Assembly: GCF_020510685.1 (NCBI RefSeq)
Contig: NZ_CP075185.1
Location: 1,550,001 to 1,614,000, forward strand
Length of the DNA stretch: 64,000 bases
DNA from: Dechloromonas denitrificans
GTDB lineage: Bacteria > Pseudomonadota > Gammaproteobacteria > Burkholderiales > Rhodocyclaceae
Direction: 5' to 3'
The translations under genes and the position numbers were made by a program. Within the stretch, counting starts at the first letter, position 1. Each line of letters starts with the position of its first letter. A model generated the notes under the pieces. That model did not search any database. It saw only the letters and a program-made list of their open reading frames with translations, and had not been told where the DNA came from. This document shows positions 26,180 through 34,837 of the stretch, piece by piece.

Positions 26180-26854
26180 ATGAATAAATCAATCATGACG
26201 ATGGCGATCGTCGCCGGCCTGGCGGGTAACCTGACCGGCTGCGCGACCGAAGACTCTCGCAGCCTGCCGGTGACCAAGTCGGTATCCGCCAGTCGCGCTT
26301 ATACCGGCCAGCGCAATCCGATTTCCGTTGGCAAATTCGATAACCGCTCGAGCTTCATGCGCGGCATTTTTACCGATGGCGTCGATCGTCTTGGCAGTCA
26401 GGCCAAAACGATCCTGATTACGCACCTGCAACAAACCAATCGCTTCAACGTCCTGGACCGTGAAAACATGTCCGAGATCAAGCAAGAGGCGGCACTGAGC
26501 AAGAGCAGCCAAACGCTGAAAGGCGCTCGCTACGTGATCACGGGCGACGTAACCGAGTTTGGCCGCAAGGAAGTCGGGGATCACCAGTTGTTCGGGATTC
26601 TTGGGCGTGGCAAGCAGCAGATCGCCTATGCCAAGGTCGCGCTGAACGTCGTTGATGTCCAAACCTCCGAGGTCGTCTATTCCGCCCAGGGGGCCGGTGA
26701 ATACAGCCTGTCGAATCGCGAAATCATCGGCTTTGGCGGCACCGCCAGTTATGACTCGACGCTGAATGGCAAAGTGCTTGATCTGGCCATTCGCGAAGCC
26801 GTCGATACGCTGGTGACCGGTGTCGAAGCAGGGGCCTGGCAGCCTGCCAAGTAA
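26180..26854 (+). CDS. CsgG/HfaB-family outer membrane lipoprotein
   Basis: The 224-residue product has a lipoprotein signal (LTGC at residues about 16-19 after a hydrophobic stretch) and the CsgG-like fold: ISVGKFDNRSS, DRLGSQAKTILITHLQQTNRFNVLDRENM, ARYVITGDVTEF and VALNVVDVQTSEVVYSAQG. CsgG proteins form export pores or act as regulators of envelope enzymes. ATG 26180 gives the signal peptide at the right place. It is the first of three lipoprotein genes (CsgG, DUF4810, DUF799) that occur together in other proteobacteria. Confidence 0.88.
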   Translation: MNKSIMTMAIVAGLAGNLTGCATEDSRSLPVTKSVSASRAYTGQRNPISVGKFDNRSSFMRGIFTDGVDRLGSQAKTILITHLQQTNRFNVLDRENMSEIKQEAALSKSSQTLKGARYVITGDVTEFGRKEVGDHQLFGILGRGKQQIAYAKVALNVVDVQTSEVVYSAQGAGEYSLSNREIIGFGGTASYDSTLNGKVLDLAIREAVDTLVTGVEAGAWQPAK

Positions 26855-26871
26855 GGCTGCGGAGACTGACC

Positions 26872-27231
26872 ATGACATCCTTAACAAAAGTTCGACTCTG
26901 CGTCGTCGCCGCAATCTCGATGTCGGCACTCGCCGGCTGCGTTACCCGACAACAACCCCTTTACTACTGGGGCGGCTATCAAACCGAGGTTTACGGTCAT
27001 TTCAAAGGCGACAAAGGCCCCGAGGAGCAAATCCAGGCTCTCGAAGCTGAGCGCGAACAGGCGCTGGCCAAAGGCCGGGCGCTGCCGCCCGGATTCCAGG
27101 CCCACCTTGCCATGCTCTACGGCAAGACCGGGCGCTCTGACCGTTTGGTCGAGAACCTTGAGGCGGAAAGGACCCAGTTTCCGGAAAGCGCGACTTTCAT
27201 GGATTTCCTGCTCAAGAAATTTGCTCGTTGA
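26872..27231 (+). CDS. DUF4810 lipoprotein
   Basis: This 119-residue lipoprotein has a signal peptide ending ALAGC (Cys near residue 23), then QPLYYWGGYQTEVYGHFKGD, typical of DUF4810, and a helical C-terminal half. It lies 17 bp behind the CsgG-like gene and 20 bp before the DUF799 gene. The trio is likely an envelope assembly unit; no enzymatic activity is known to me for this family. Confidence 0.85.
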   Translation: MTSLTKVRLCVVAAISMSALAGCVTRQQPLYYWGGYQTEVYGHFKGDKGPEEQIQALEAEREQALAKGRALPPGFQAHLAMLYGKTGRSDRLVENLEAERTQFPESATFMDFLLKKFAR

Positions 27232-27251
27232 TGGCTTATCAGAGGTTTCCA

Positions 27252-27929
27252 ATGAAACATATCGTGACCGCCAAGTTGGGGCTGACCCTCTTGGCTATCT
27301 CCCTGCTCAGCGGCTGCGCGACGCAGGCAAAGTATGACTACGCCGAGTTCCGGGCAAGCCGTCCGGCCTCGATCCTGGTTCTGCCGCCGGTCAACAGTTC
27401 GCCGGATGTCAATGCGACCTACAGCATGCTATCCCAGGCTACCGTGCCCCTGGCCGAGTCGGGCTACTACGTCCTGCCGGTAACGCTGGTCGATGAGGCC
27501 TTCAAGCAGAACGGCCTCACTGCCCCGACGGATATCCAGCAAGTGCCGCTGGCCAAGCTGCGCGAAATCTTCGGCGCCGATGCCGCGCTGTACGTCAATG
27601 TCAGGCAATACGGCACGACCTATGCCGTGATTGTCAGCGAAACCCGGGTGACGGCAGAGGCCAAGCTGGTCGATCTGCGCACCGGAAAAACCCTGTGGGA
27701 AGGCAGCGCGACGGCGTCCAGCAACGAAGGCAACAACAACTCAGGCGGCGGTCTGGTCGGCATGCTGGTCACCGCCGTGATCAGCCAAATCGCTGATAGC
27801 CTGAGCAATCGCGGACATGCGATTGCCGGCATTACCAGCCAGCGACTCCTTGCCGCAGGCCGGCCGAACGGAATCTTGTTCGGGCCACGTTCGCCGCACT
27901 ATCTCAAGGAAGGTGTTCCGACGCCTTGA
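27252..27929 (+). CDS. DUF799 lipoprotein (GNA1162 type)
   Basis: This 225-residue lipoprotein has a signal peptide ending LLSGC (Cys near residue 20) and the family segments DYAEFRASRPASILVLPPVNSSPDV, GYYVLPVTLVDEAFKQNG and EAKLVDLRTGKTLWEGSA. The fold is related to TolB N-terminal/CsgG-like domains, as in Neisseria GNA1162. ATG 27252 is chosen over 27228 because it gives a normal signal peptide. The 3' end overlaps the convergent penicillin-binding protein gene by 31 bp. Confidence 0.87.
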   Translation: MKHIVTAKLGLTLLAISLLSGCATQAKYDYAEFRASRPASILVLPPVNSSPDVNATYSMLSQATVPLAESGYYVLPVTLVDEAFKQNGLTAPTDIQQVPLAKLREIFGADAALYVNVRQYGTTYAVIVSETRVTAEAKLVDLRTGKTLWEGSATASSNEGNNNSGGGLVGMLVTAVISQIADSLSNRGHAIAGITSQRLLAAGRPNGILFGPRSPHYLKEGVPTP

Positions 27930-30295
27930 TTCGATGAGGGTGAGTCGTCTTTGTCTTTCTTGCCCTCTGCCATGATCTGATCGATCTTTTCCTGCAATGG
28001 ATCGACCGGCGGTTCAACCGGTGGCGCGTCGAGCGGCGGTGCGGGTTCGGCGGGCGGTTGCGGTTTGGGGGGTGGCTTGACGGCGCGTTGCGGTTTGGGC
28101 TCGCTCTCCGGCTTTGGCGAGAACAGGTTGAGGACCCAGTCCTTGACGGTCTTGAACAGGCCGCTTTCTTCCGGCGCCGCAAAGCGGATGCGCGGGTCGA
28201 TGATGCGGGTGCGCAGGGCGCCGGCGAAGAAGTCGCCGACGATCGGCAGGGCGCTATGGGCGCCTTGGCCCCAGTAGTCGCTACGCAGCGTGACGCGGTT
28301 GTCGTTGAAGCCGACCCAGGCCCCGGCGACGAGTTGCCGGTGCATCAGGATGAACCAGCCGTCGGCGTTGTCCTGCGTCGTGCCGGTCTTGCCGGCGACG
28401 TCGGCACGGATGCCGTAACGGCTGCGGATGCTGCTGCCGGTTCCCCGGTCGATGACGCCGCGCATGCTGTCGAGCAGGGTGTAGGCGACGCTGCGCGGCA
28501 GCGCACGCGCCGGCTCTTCCGGGCTGAATTCCTCGATGACCCGGCCGTCGCGGTCTTCGATGCGGGTGACCAGTAGCGGTTCGAGATAGCCGCCACCGTT
28601 GGCGATGGTGCCGTAGGCGGCGACCATTTCCTTCAGGGTGACGGGGCTGGTGCCCAGTGCCAGCGACGGCACCGGATCGAGCTTGCTCTGGCGGACGCCC
28701 ATGTTGCGGGCCAGTTTGGCCACTTTGGCCGGGCCGACCTGTTGCATCAGCTGGGCGGTGATGGTGTTTTTCGAATAGGCCAGCCCGTCGCTCAGGCTGA
28801 TCGGCTGGCCGCTTGGCGGCGCGCTGTCAGTCGGCCGCCAGATCTCGTTGCCGCCGACGGCGATTTCGACGGCCTGGTCGATCAGCGTGTCGGACGGACT
28901 GGCGCCCTGGCGGAAGGCCTCGCCATAGACGAAAGGCTTGAAGGTCGAGCCGGGCTGGCGGCGCGCCTGCTGGACGTGGTCGAAGGCGTCCTGCTCGAAA
29001 TCGCGGCTGCCGACCCAGGCCTTGACGTGGCCGTTGTCCGGGTCGAGGGCGAGAAAGCCGGCCTGGATCAGCGTCTTCTGCTGCTTCAGCGTCTGCATGA
29101 AGGCCTTGTCGGCGGCCAGATGCTTGATGGCCTGTTCTGGCGTCAGTCCGCTGGCGACGGCGGCGCCGTATTCCGGCGTTTCGCGGATGAAGGCCTGCAC
29201 CAGACTGGAACTCGGACTCCACGCGGCGCGCTTGCTCCAAGCCGTATTGGCGACGTTCTGCAGCAGCTTGCCCTGCCGCGCCACGGCCTGGTTGGCCGCC
29301 GCCTGCAGGCGGGAATCGATGGTGGTGCGGACCACCAGCCCGTCGCCGTAGATGCTGTAGCCGTTCTGGTCGGCCCAGACGATCAGCCATTTGCGCAGCT
29401 GCCGGGCGAAATGCGGGGCCGGTCCCGGCGGCTCGATTTGCCGCTCGAAATCGATGCGCAGCGGTTTTTTTTTCAAGGATTCGAAGCTGGCCGGGGTCAG
29501 ATGCTGGTGCTTGACCATCTGCGCCAGCACGATGTTGCGGCGGAGTAGGGCGCGCTCGGGGTTGAGTACCGGATTGTAGTAACTGTTGCCCTTGAGCATG
29601 CCGACCAGCGTTGCGCTTTGCAGCACATCGAGGCGGTCCGCCGTGGTGTCGAAATAGGTGCGGGCAGCCATCTCGATGCCGTAGGCGTTGTATAGGAAAG
29701 GTACGGTGTTGAGGTAGGTTTCGAGGATTTCGTCCTTGCTGTGCACGGCCTCGATCTTCAGCGCGGTGATCGCTTCCTTGATCTTGCGCGTCAGTGTCGG
29801 GGCGCGGCCGATCGCCTCGGGGTAGAGGTTGCGGGCCAGTTGCTGGGTCAAGGTCGAGCCGCCCTGGCGGTCGCCGCTGAAGGTATTGAGCGCGGCTGAG
29901 GCGGTGCGCCGCCAGTCGAGGCCGAAATGCTGATAGAAGCGGTGGTCCTCGGTGGCGATCAGCGCGTTGATAACCTGTGGCGAGATATCGGCAAGCTTCA
30001 CCCATTCGCGGTTGGACTGCTTGAACTCGGCCAGCTTGCGGCCGTCCGCCGAGAGAATCTGGGCCGGCAGTTCCGACGACACCTTACGGATGTTGCTGAT
30101 GCTTGGGGTGAATGGAATCAGGATGAGGACATAGAGCAGCAACAGGCCGGGTACGACGGCCAGGCTCCGGATGACGCCGCGCCGGGTCGGGTGGCGCAGG
30201 TGGCCGAGAAGGGCGGCGAGGCGGCTGGATGGATCGGCGGCAAGCCCGGCCAAGGCCTGTTTTAGGGCAAGGGGCAGTGAGCGCAGCGAAATCAT
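27899..30295 (-). CDS. Class A penicillin-binding protein (bifunctional)
   Basis: This 798-residue enzyme polymerises and crosslinks peptidoglycan. It has a cytoplasmic N-terminus, one membrane helix (about 43-62), a GT51 glycosyltransferase domain with catalytic EDHRFYQHFG (about 116-125) and GGSTLTQQLARN, and a transpeptidase domain with the S-x-x-K box GSTFKPF, S-x-N box SKN and KTGTT. The C-terminal 90 residues are a Pro/Glu/Lys-rich tail of unknown role. It is convergent with the CsgG-type lipoprotein trio. Confidence 0.94.
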   Translation of the reverse strand: MISLRSLPLALKQALAGLAADPSSRLAALLGHLRHPTRRGVIRSLAVVPGLLLLYVLILIPFTPSISNIRKVSSELPAQILSADGRKLAEFKQSNREWVKLADISPQVINALIATEDHRFYQHFGLDWRRTASAALNTFSGDRQGGSTLTQQLARNLYPEAIGRAPTLTRKIKEAITALKIEAVHSKDEILETYLNTVPFLYNAYGIEMAARTYFDTTADRLDVLQSATLVGMLKGNSYYNPVLNPERALLRRNIVLAQMVKHQHLTPASFESLKKKPLRIDFERQIEPPGPAPHFARQLRKWLIVWADQNGYSIYGDGLVVRTTIDSRLQAAANQAVARQGKLLQNVANTAWSKRAAWSPSSSLVQAFIRETPEYGAAVASGLTPEQAIKHLAADKAFMQTLKQQKTLIQAGFLALDPDNGHVKAWVGSRDFEQDAFDHVQQARRQPGSTFKPFVYGEAFRQGASPSDTLIDQAVEIAVGGNEIWRPTDSAPPSGQPISLSDGLAYSKNTITAQLMQQVGPAKVAKLARNMGVRQSKLDPVPSLALGTSPVTLKEMVAAYGTIANGGGYLEPLLVTRIEDRDGRVIEEFSPEEPARALPRSVAYTLLDSMRGVIDRGTGSSIRSRYGIRADVAGKTGTTQDNADGWFILMHRQLVAGAWVGFNDNRVTLRSDYWGQGAHSALPIVGDFFAGALRTRIIDPRIRFAAPEESGLFKTVKDWVLNLFSPKPESEPKPQRAVKPPPKPQPPAEPAPPLDAPPVEPPVDPLQEKIDQIMAEGKKDKDDSPSSNQGVGTPSLR

Positions 30296-30355
30296 TGACC
30301 GGCCATGTCAAAGCCGCAGGAAGACGGGCGGACGATTGCTTGGAACGTCAAGTGG

Positions 30356-30892
30356 TCAGCTATCCAGCGTTTTGATCAGTTCAAACAAGCGTTGGTAAAA
30401 CTCCGGCGCAATCACCGTTTCTTCACCGACCTTGACCAGCGTGTCCTTGTCGATTGCCCAGGGCAGCGAGACGGAACCCAGCGCGGAAACGCTGAGGCCG
30501 GCGCTGTTGCCTTTGGATTTCATTTCAAACTGGGTTTCCAGCGCATTGGCGTAGATGACGGCACCCAGGCTGCTCGGCAGACAAACCAGGGTTATTGTCA
30601 GCCGGGTTGCCTCGTCCGTTTTCGGCCGGAAGAATTTCTCGCCGCGGATATTGAGCGGCTTGCTGTCATCGACCTGGTAGCCCTGGCTGAGCAAAGCCCG
30701 CTTGGCGATTTCGCAGGCGCCGTCCGGTTGCCGGCTGCTGTAATACTGAAACGGCGTGTCGTTGGGGAAGGTTTCCGTCTGATAAGGACGCGTCCCTCTG
30801 GGGGCTGCGCAACTGCACAGCAGCAGTCCGGCCAGCGCCGCGAACGCCAAAGAACGACAACGTGAAGTCATGGACCGGAAGGTGAATTTCAT
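30356..30892 (-). CDS. DUF2242-like lipoprotein
   Basis: The 178-residue product has a lipoprotein signal with LLLCSC. The mature part begins PRGTRPYQTETFPNDTPFQYYS and carries GACEIAKRALLSQGYQV, VCLPSSLGAVIYANALETQFEMK and PWAIDKDTLVKVGEETV, the pattern I associate with DUF2242. ATG 30892 is chosen; 30871 would also keep the signal peptide. Function is unknown. It is upstream of the penicillin-binding protein gene on the same strand, 60 bp apart. Confidence 0.75.
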   Translation of the reverse strand: MKFTFRSMTSRCRSLAFAALAGLLLCSCAAPRGTRPYQTETFPNDTPFQYYSSRQPDGACEIAKRALLSQGYQVDDSKPLNIRGEKFFRPKTDEATRLTITLVCLPSSLGAVIYANALETQFEMKSKGNSAGLSVSALGSVSLPWAIDKDTLVKVGEETVIAPEFYQRLFELIKTLDS

Positions 30893-30969
30893 TGATGCGT
30901 ATTCTAGCCACTTCCCGCCCGCGATTCCTGCAAGCAAACGGTTTTCCTTGCCCGTCGTGAATCTTGATC

Positions 30970-31143
30970 TCAGGCGGCGCTGTCCGGCGTGTGCATTGCT
31001 TCTACCTGTTCGTGTTCCCATTCCTTGATTGTGTCCGACAACAGGCGGGCCTTTTCGTGGGTGTCGGGCGTGTGCTGATGTTCTTCCTGAAATGTTTCCA
31101 GGGCGTCATGGATGGCTTCGGCCTTCGAGTTCGTATGGGGCAT
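30970..31143 (-). CDS. Small 57-aa hydrophilic protein
   Basis: The minus strand encodes a compact charged protein starting MPHTNSKAEAIHDALETF and ending MHTPDSAA, with ATG 31143 preceded by AAGGA at 7 nt. It is rich in His, Glu and Lys, and is predicted helical (ALETFQEEHQ, LLSDTIKEWEHEQ). No family is recognised. Codon use is normal for the window and the ribosome binding site is good, so I regard it as real. Confidence 0.6.
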   Translation of the reverse strand: MPHTNSKAEAIHDALETFQEEHQHTPDTHEKARLLSDTIKEWEHEQVEAMHTPDSAA

Positions 31144-31369
31144 GGGTAATCCTTCTGGTTATTTGCTTGTTGTTGCAGTGCACCAAAATAGTATAAGTCC
31201 TGCGCGCCAGCCTCACAAGCTACTGTTCTGGCGGCCGTGCTGCGGTGCACTGCCGGTGGTGGCAAAAAAGCTCGGGAACTGGATTGCTTGGCCGACCTGC
31301 GTTAAAGTAGCGGACTGCCATACGCTACGGTATGGATGATCAACTGCAACGCTTTTCGGAGAGATACAC

Positions 31370-32221
31370 ATGGAAGTGAAGACTATTGGTATTGTTGGCG
31401 CCGGCATCATGGGTAACGGTATTGCCCAGGCTTTTGCCGTGTCCGGCTTTGATGTGATCATGGCCGACATCTCCGAAGGCGCCGTGCAAAAGGGCCTGGC
31501 GACCATTTCGGGCAGCCTCGATCGCCTGATCAAGAAGGAAAAAATGAGCGCCGAGCAAAAGGCGGCGGCGCTGGCCAAAATCAGCGTCACCACTGAGGTC
31601 GCGACCTTGAAGGATGTCGATCTGATCATCGAGGCGGCGACCGAAAACCTCGAATTGAAGATCAAGATCTTCAAGCAGCTGGATGCGCTGGCCAAGCCGG
31701 AAGCGATCATCGCGTCGAATACCTCGTCGATCTCGATCACCAAGCTGGCGGCGTCGACCCAGCGTCCGAGCCAGGTCATCGGCATGCACTTCTTCAACCC
31801 GGTGCCGATGATGGCGCTGGTCGAAGTGATCCGTGGCCTGCAAACCTCCGATGCCACCTACGCCGCCGTCGAAACGCTGTCGAAGGCCGTCGGCAAGACG
31901 GCTGTCGAGGTGAAGAACAACCCGGGCTTCGTGGTCAACCGCCTGCTTTGCCCGATGATCAACGAGGCGATCTTCGCTTTGGGCGAAGGTCTGGCCGAGG
32001 CAGCGGCGATCGACGAAGCGATGAAACTGGGCTGCAACCACCCGATCGGCCCCCTGGCGCTGTGCGACATGATCGGCCTCGATGTCGAGCTGGCCGTGAT
32101 GCAGGTTCTCTTCGAGGGCACCAAGGATCCGAAGTACCGTCCGGCACCGCTGCTGGTCGAGATGGTTGAGGCGGGCTATCTCGGCCGCAAGGCTGGCAAG
32201 GGCTTTTACACCTACGAGTAA
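31370..32221 (+). CDS. 3-hydroxybutyryl-CoA dehydrogenase
   Basis: This 283-residue NAD(P)-dependent enzyme interconverts 3-hydroxyacyl-CoA and 3-ketoacyl-CoA. It has the Rossmann motif [14 protein letters not shown] (residues 9-22), the catalytic His in [11 protein letters not shown] (about 138), an SNTSSISIT segment, NPGFVVNR and the C-terminal 3HCDH domain ending [16 protein letters not shown]. It is a single gene. It could serve polyhydroxybutyrate, butyryl-CoA or aromatic degradation routes, and could use acetoacetyl-CoA made by the acetone pathway at 44-50 kb. Confidence 0.93.
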   Translation: MEVKTIGIVGAGIMGNGIAQAFAVSGFDVIMADISEGAVQKGLATISGSLDRLIKKEKMSAEQKAAALAKISVTTEVATLKDVDLIIEAATENLELKIKIFKQLDALAKPEAIIASNTSSISITKLAASTQRPSQVIGMHFFNPVPMMALVEVIRGLQTSDATYAAVETLSKAVGKTAVEVKNNPGFVVNRLLCPMINEAIFALGEGLAEAAAIDEAMKLGCNHPIGPLALCDMIGLDVELAVMQVLFEGTKDPKYRPAPLLVEMVEAGYLGRKAGKGFYTYE

Positions 32222-32323
32222 TTTGCCGCCAAGCGTTTGACTTCGCCGGCTGGTGGATTCAGCCCAAATACCCCCGGCGTCGGCGCAGGCTGACGCCGGG
32301 GGTAAATCATTTTTATCGAATCA

Positions 32324-32959
32324 ATGAACATCGAACCGCTTCTTATCGCAATTGAAGTCGCCGCCACCATTGCTTTTGCGCTTTCCGGCCTGATCGAGGC
32401 GACGCGCAAGCGAATGGATGTGATCGGCGTGTTTTCCGTCACCTTCGTCAGCGCCTTCGGCGGCGGCACGCTGCGCGACGTGCTGCTCGACCGACGGCCG
32501 CTGTTTTGGGTGCAGCACCAGGAATACGTCTGGCTGGTCCTGGCCCTGACCCTGACCGCCCCGCTGTTGTTGCAGGCGCGCCGGCATCAGCTGGTGGACA
32601 AGCTGACCGAGGTGGCTGACGCCTTCGGCCTCGGGCTGTTCGCCATTTCCGGCGCCTCGCTCGCCCTGGTCGCCGGCATGCCGGCGATCATCGCGGTGTT
32701 GATGGGGGCGATCACCGCCGTCTTCGGCGGCGTATTGCGCGACGTGCTGTGCAACGAGATCCCCAAGGTCTTCCATGACCACCGGCCTTACACGCTGTGC
32801 ATCTTCATCGGCTGCCCGGTTTTCCTCGGCTTGCATGCGCTGGATGTCGCGCCGCAAATCTCGACCGGCGCCGGCATCTGCATCATCACCGGCTTGCGCT
32901 TGCTGGCCGTGGCGCGCGGCTGGAAGATTCCCGCCTGGCCGCCGCAGAAAATGCACTAA
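32324..32959 (+). CDS. TRIC-type cation channel family membrane protein (YadS/YicG-like)
   Basis: This 211-residue protein has about seven membrane helices arranged as two homologous halves, each with the glycine signature: FGGGTLRDVLLDRRPLFW in the first half and FGGVLRDVLCNEIPKVF in the second. This is the prokaryotic TRIC family, trimeric potassium-permeable channels. Its 3' end overlaps the convergent phosphotransferase-kinase gene by 4 bp. Confidence 0.9.
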   Translation: MNIEPLLIAIEVAATIAFALSGLIEATRKRMDVIGVFSVTFVSAFGGGTLRDVLLDRRPLFWVQHQEYVWLVLALTLTAPLLLQARRHQLVDKLTEVADAFGLGLFAISGASLALVAGMPAIIAVLMGAITAVFGGVLRDVLCNEIPKVFHDHRPYTLCIFIGCPVFLGLHALDVAPQISTGAGICIITGLRLLAVARGWKIPAWPPQKMH

Positions 32960-34566
32960 TCACCCGGCGACGCGAGGTCGCCGGCCAGCTCGTCGAATTG
33001 CGGCAGCAGGACGTTCCAGTCCGGTGCCGCGCTTGAATCGATCGACAGCGTCCGGCTGGCTTCGTCGGTGCCGGGCATCTCGTGGTGCGCCAGTTGGTAG
33101 TCGAGAATGGCTTCGTCGGCCTCGGAAGCATCGCGGCCGGCCGCGATGCGTTGCCGGACGCGCTGGCGCAGCACGGCGGGCGGCGCGGCGAAGGCCAGGA
33201 TGACAAAAGGCAGCGACAATTCGCCGGCCAGCGCGGCGAAAGCAGCGCGCTGGGCGCGTTTCAGGAAAGTCGCATCGATCAGTACCGGATAGCCGGCGGC
33301 GACGACGCTGCGGGCCAGTTCGCCGAGCCGGGCATAAGTGCGGCTGCCGGCTTCGGCCGAATACAGCCCGGCGTTTGGCGGCGAATGGCTGGCCGCTTCC
33401 GGGGCCAGCCCGAATAACCGCTTGCGCTCGACATCGGCGCGCAGCCGGATGATGCCGCGCGCTTCGAGCAAGGCTTGCGACTGACTGGTTTTGCCGCTCC
33501 CCGAGAGGCCGCAGGTGATCGCCAGGAAAGGCCGTGGCGTCTGCATCTGCGCCGCCGCCAGCGCGACATGGTCGCGGCATTCGGCCAGGCCGGCGGCGCG
33601 CGCCGCGCCGTCCAACTGGTTCAGGCGGATGGCGGCAATCTTGGCCCGCACCATCGCCCGGTAGGCGATGTAGTAGGGCAGGACGAGCAGGCTGTCGTAA
33701 TCGCCGCTGCGCTCCAGCCAGGCATTCAGGAAGCGGTGGGCGAGCCAGGCGCAGCCGCGTTTCTGCAAATCCATGCAGAGAAAGGCGATGTCGGCCGCCA
33801 CGTCGATCCAGCGCAGGGCCGGATTGAACTCGATGGCGTCGAACAATTGCGGTTCGCCGTCGATCAGGATCAGGTTGCCGAGATGCAGGTCGCCGTGGCA
33901 TTCCCGTACCCGGCCCTGGTCGAGGCGGCGCTCGAATACTGCCTGTAGGTCGGCGAAGCGGGCCTCGCTCCAGTTCTCGACGCGCTTGGCCAGGGCGAGC
34001 AGTGCCGCGTCGTCGACCAGTTCAGGCAATTGCCTGAAGTTCTGGCGGACCGGGAAATGCACCGCTGCCGCATCGCCAAAACCGTCGCCGCGCCGGGCGA
34101 CCGCCGCTTGGTCATGGAACGCGGCGACGTGGTGGGCCAGGCGATCAATCAATTCCGGCGCCAGCCCCCGATCCGCCAAAACCTCGGTGAGCAGGCAGGA
34201 TTGGGCGAAGCGCCGCATGCGCACGGCGTAGTCGATGGCTTCGCCGCTGCCGCCGATATGCGGCGCCGCCAGGCTGCCGGTGATCGGCACGACGTCAAGA
34301 TACAGGTCGGGCGCCGTCCGTCGGTTCAGCCTGACTTCCTCGGCGCAGGCCGCCTGGCGCTTGGCCAGCGTGGTGAAATCGAGAAAGCCGAGGTCGAGCG
34401 GTTTCTTCAGTTTGTAGGCATGCTGACCGGCCAGCACCACCGAGGAGATGTGCGTCTCGATGCAGGCGATGTCCTCGACCGGCTGGTCGAAGGCCGCCGG
34501 GCTCTGCAGATTGAGCACCAGACGACGATGGTCGGCGAGGGGGGAGGCGTTGGCAGCGGTGGTCAC
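32956..34566 (-). CDS. Aminoglycoside phosphotransferase-like/P-loop kinase fusion
   Basis: This 536-residue protein joins an APH-fold N-terminal domain (HAYKLKKPLDLGFLDF, catalytic region ECHGDLHLGNLILID near 222-236, DAIEFNP) to a C-terminal P-loop kinase domain (Walker A GLSGSGKT, about 354-361; IDATF; RQRVRQR). This two-domain family is widespread in proteobacteria but its substrates are not known to me. The start is GTG 34566; no upstream ATG fits. It is divergent from nifN and ends against the TRIC gene. Confidence 0.85.
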   Translation of the reverse strand: MTTAANASPLADHRRLVLNLQSPAAFDQPVEDIACIETHISSVVLAGQHAYKLKKPLDLGFLDFTTLAKRQAACAEEVRLNRRTAPDLYLDVVPITGSLAAPHIGGSGEAIDYAVRMRRFAQSCLLTEVLADRGLAPELIDRLAHHVAAFHDQAAVARRGDGFGDAAAVHFPVRQNFRQLPELVDDAALLALAKRVENWSEARFADLQAVFERRLDQGRVRECHGDLHLGNLILIDGEPQLFDAIEFNPALRWIDVAADIAFLCMDLQKRGCAWLAHRFLNAWLERSGDYDSLLVLPYYIAYRAMVRAKIAAIRLNQLDGAARAAGLAECRDHVALAAAQMQTPRPFLAITCGLSGSGKTSQSQALLEARGIIRLRADVERKRLFGLAPEAASHSPPNAGLYSAEAGSRTYARLGELARSVVAAGYPVLIDATFLKRAQRAAFAALAGELSLPFVILAFAAPPAVLRQRVRQRIAAGRDASEADEAILDYQLAHHEMPGTDEASRTLSIDSSAAPDWNVLLPQFDELAGDLASPGD

Positions 34567-34727
34567 GGCAAGCTCATCGGGTTGATATGCGGGGCGCCCT
34601 GCCGATCATTCGCATGACATGGTAGGAGCGGCTGGCTCAAGCATCGCACCAAAGCGCGGCGGATGGCTATGCCGAATTTCGTGTATTGCCGCCGCATCGC
34701 CTGTGTCATTCGCCTTCGGTTGGCATT

Positions 34728-34743
34728 TGTTGTCTTTGCTACA
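34728..34743. promoter_or_regulatory. NifA upstream activator site of nifN
   Basis: TGT-TGTCTTTGCT-ACA is an exact TGT-N10-ACA site, 66 bp from the -12 GC of the nifN promoter. Confidence 0.82.
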
Positions 34744-34787
34744 CAGTGCGGTTTTTGCAAGTAACTGATTTTATTTGAATAGTCGCT

Positions 34788-34803
34788 TGGCGCGTTCCTT
34801 GCT
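34788..34803 (+). promoter_or_regulatory. Sigma-54 promoter of nifN
   Basis: TGGCGCGTTCCTTGCT keeps GG-N10-GC. The predicted start near 34814 excludes the upstream in-frame start at 34775 and supports ATG 34838. Confidence 0.87.
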
Positions 34804-34837
34804 GAGAAGTGGGTGTTCTCAACCGGGCGATGTCCAA

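Noticed and set aside
34775..34837. Longer NifN N-terminus from 34775
   Set aside because: The frame passes through the -24/-12 element and starts before the predicted transcript start near 34814.
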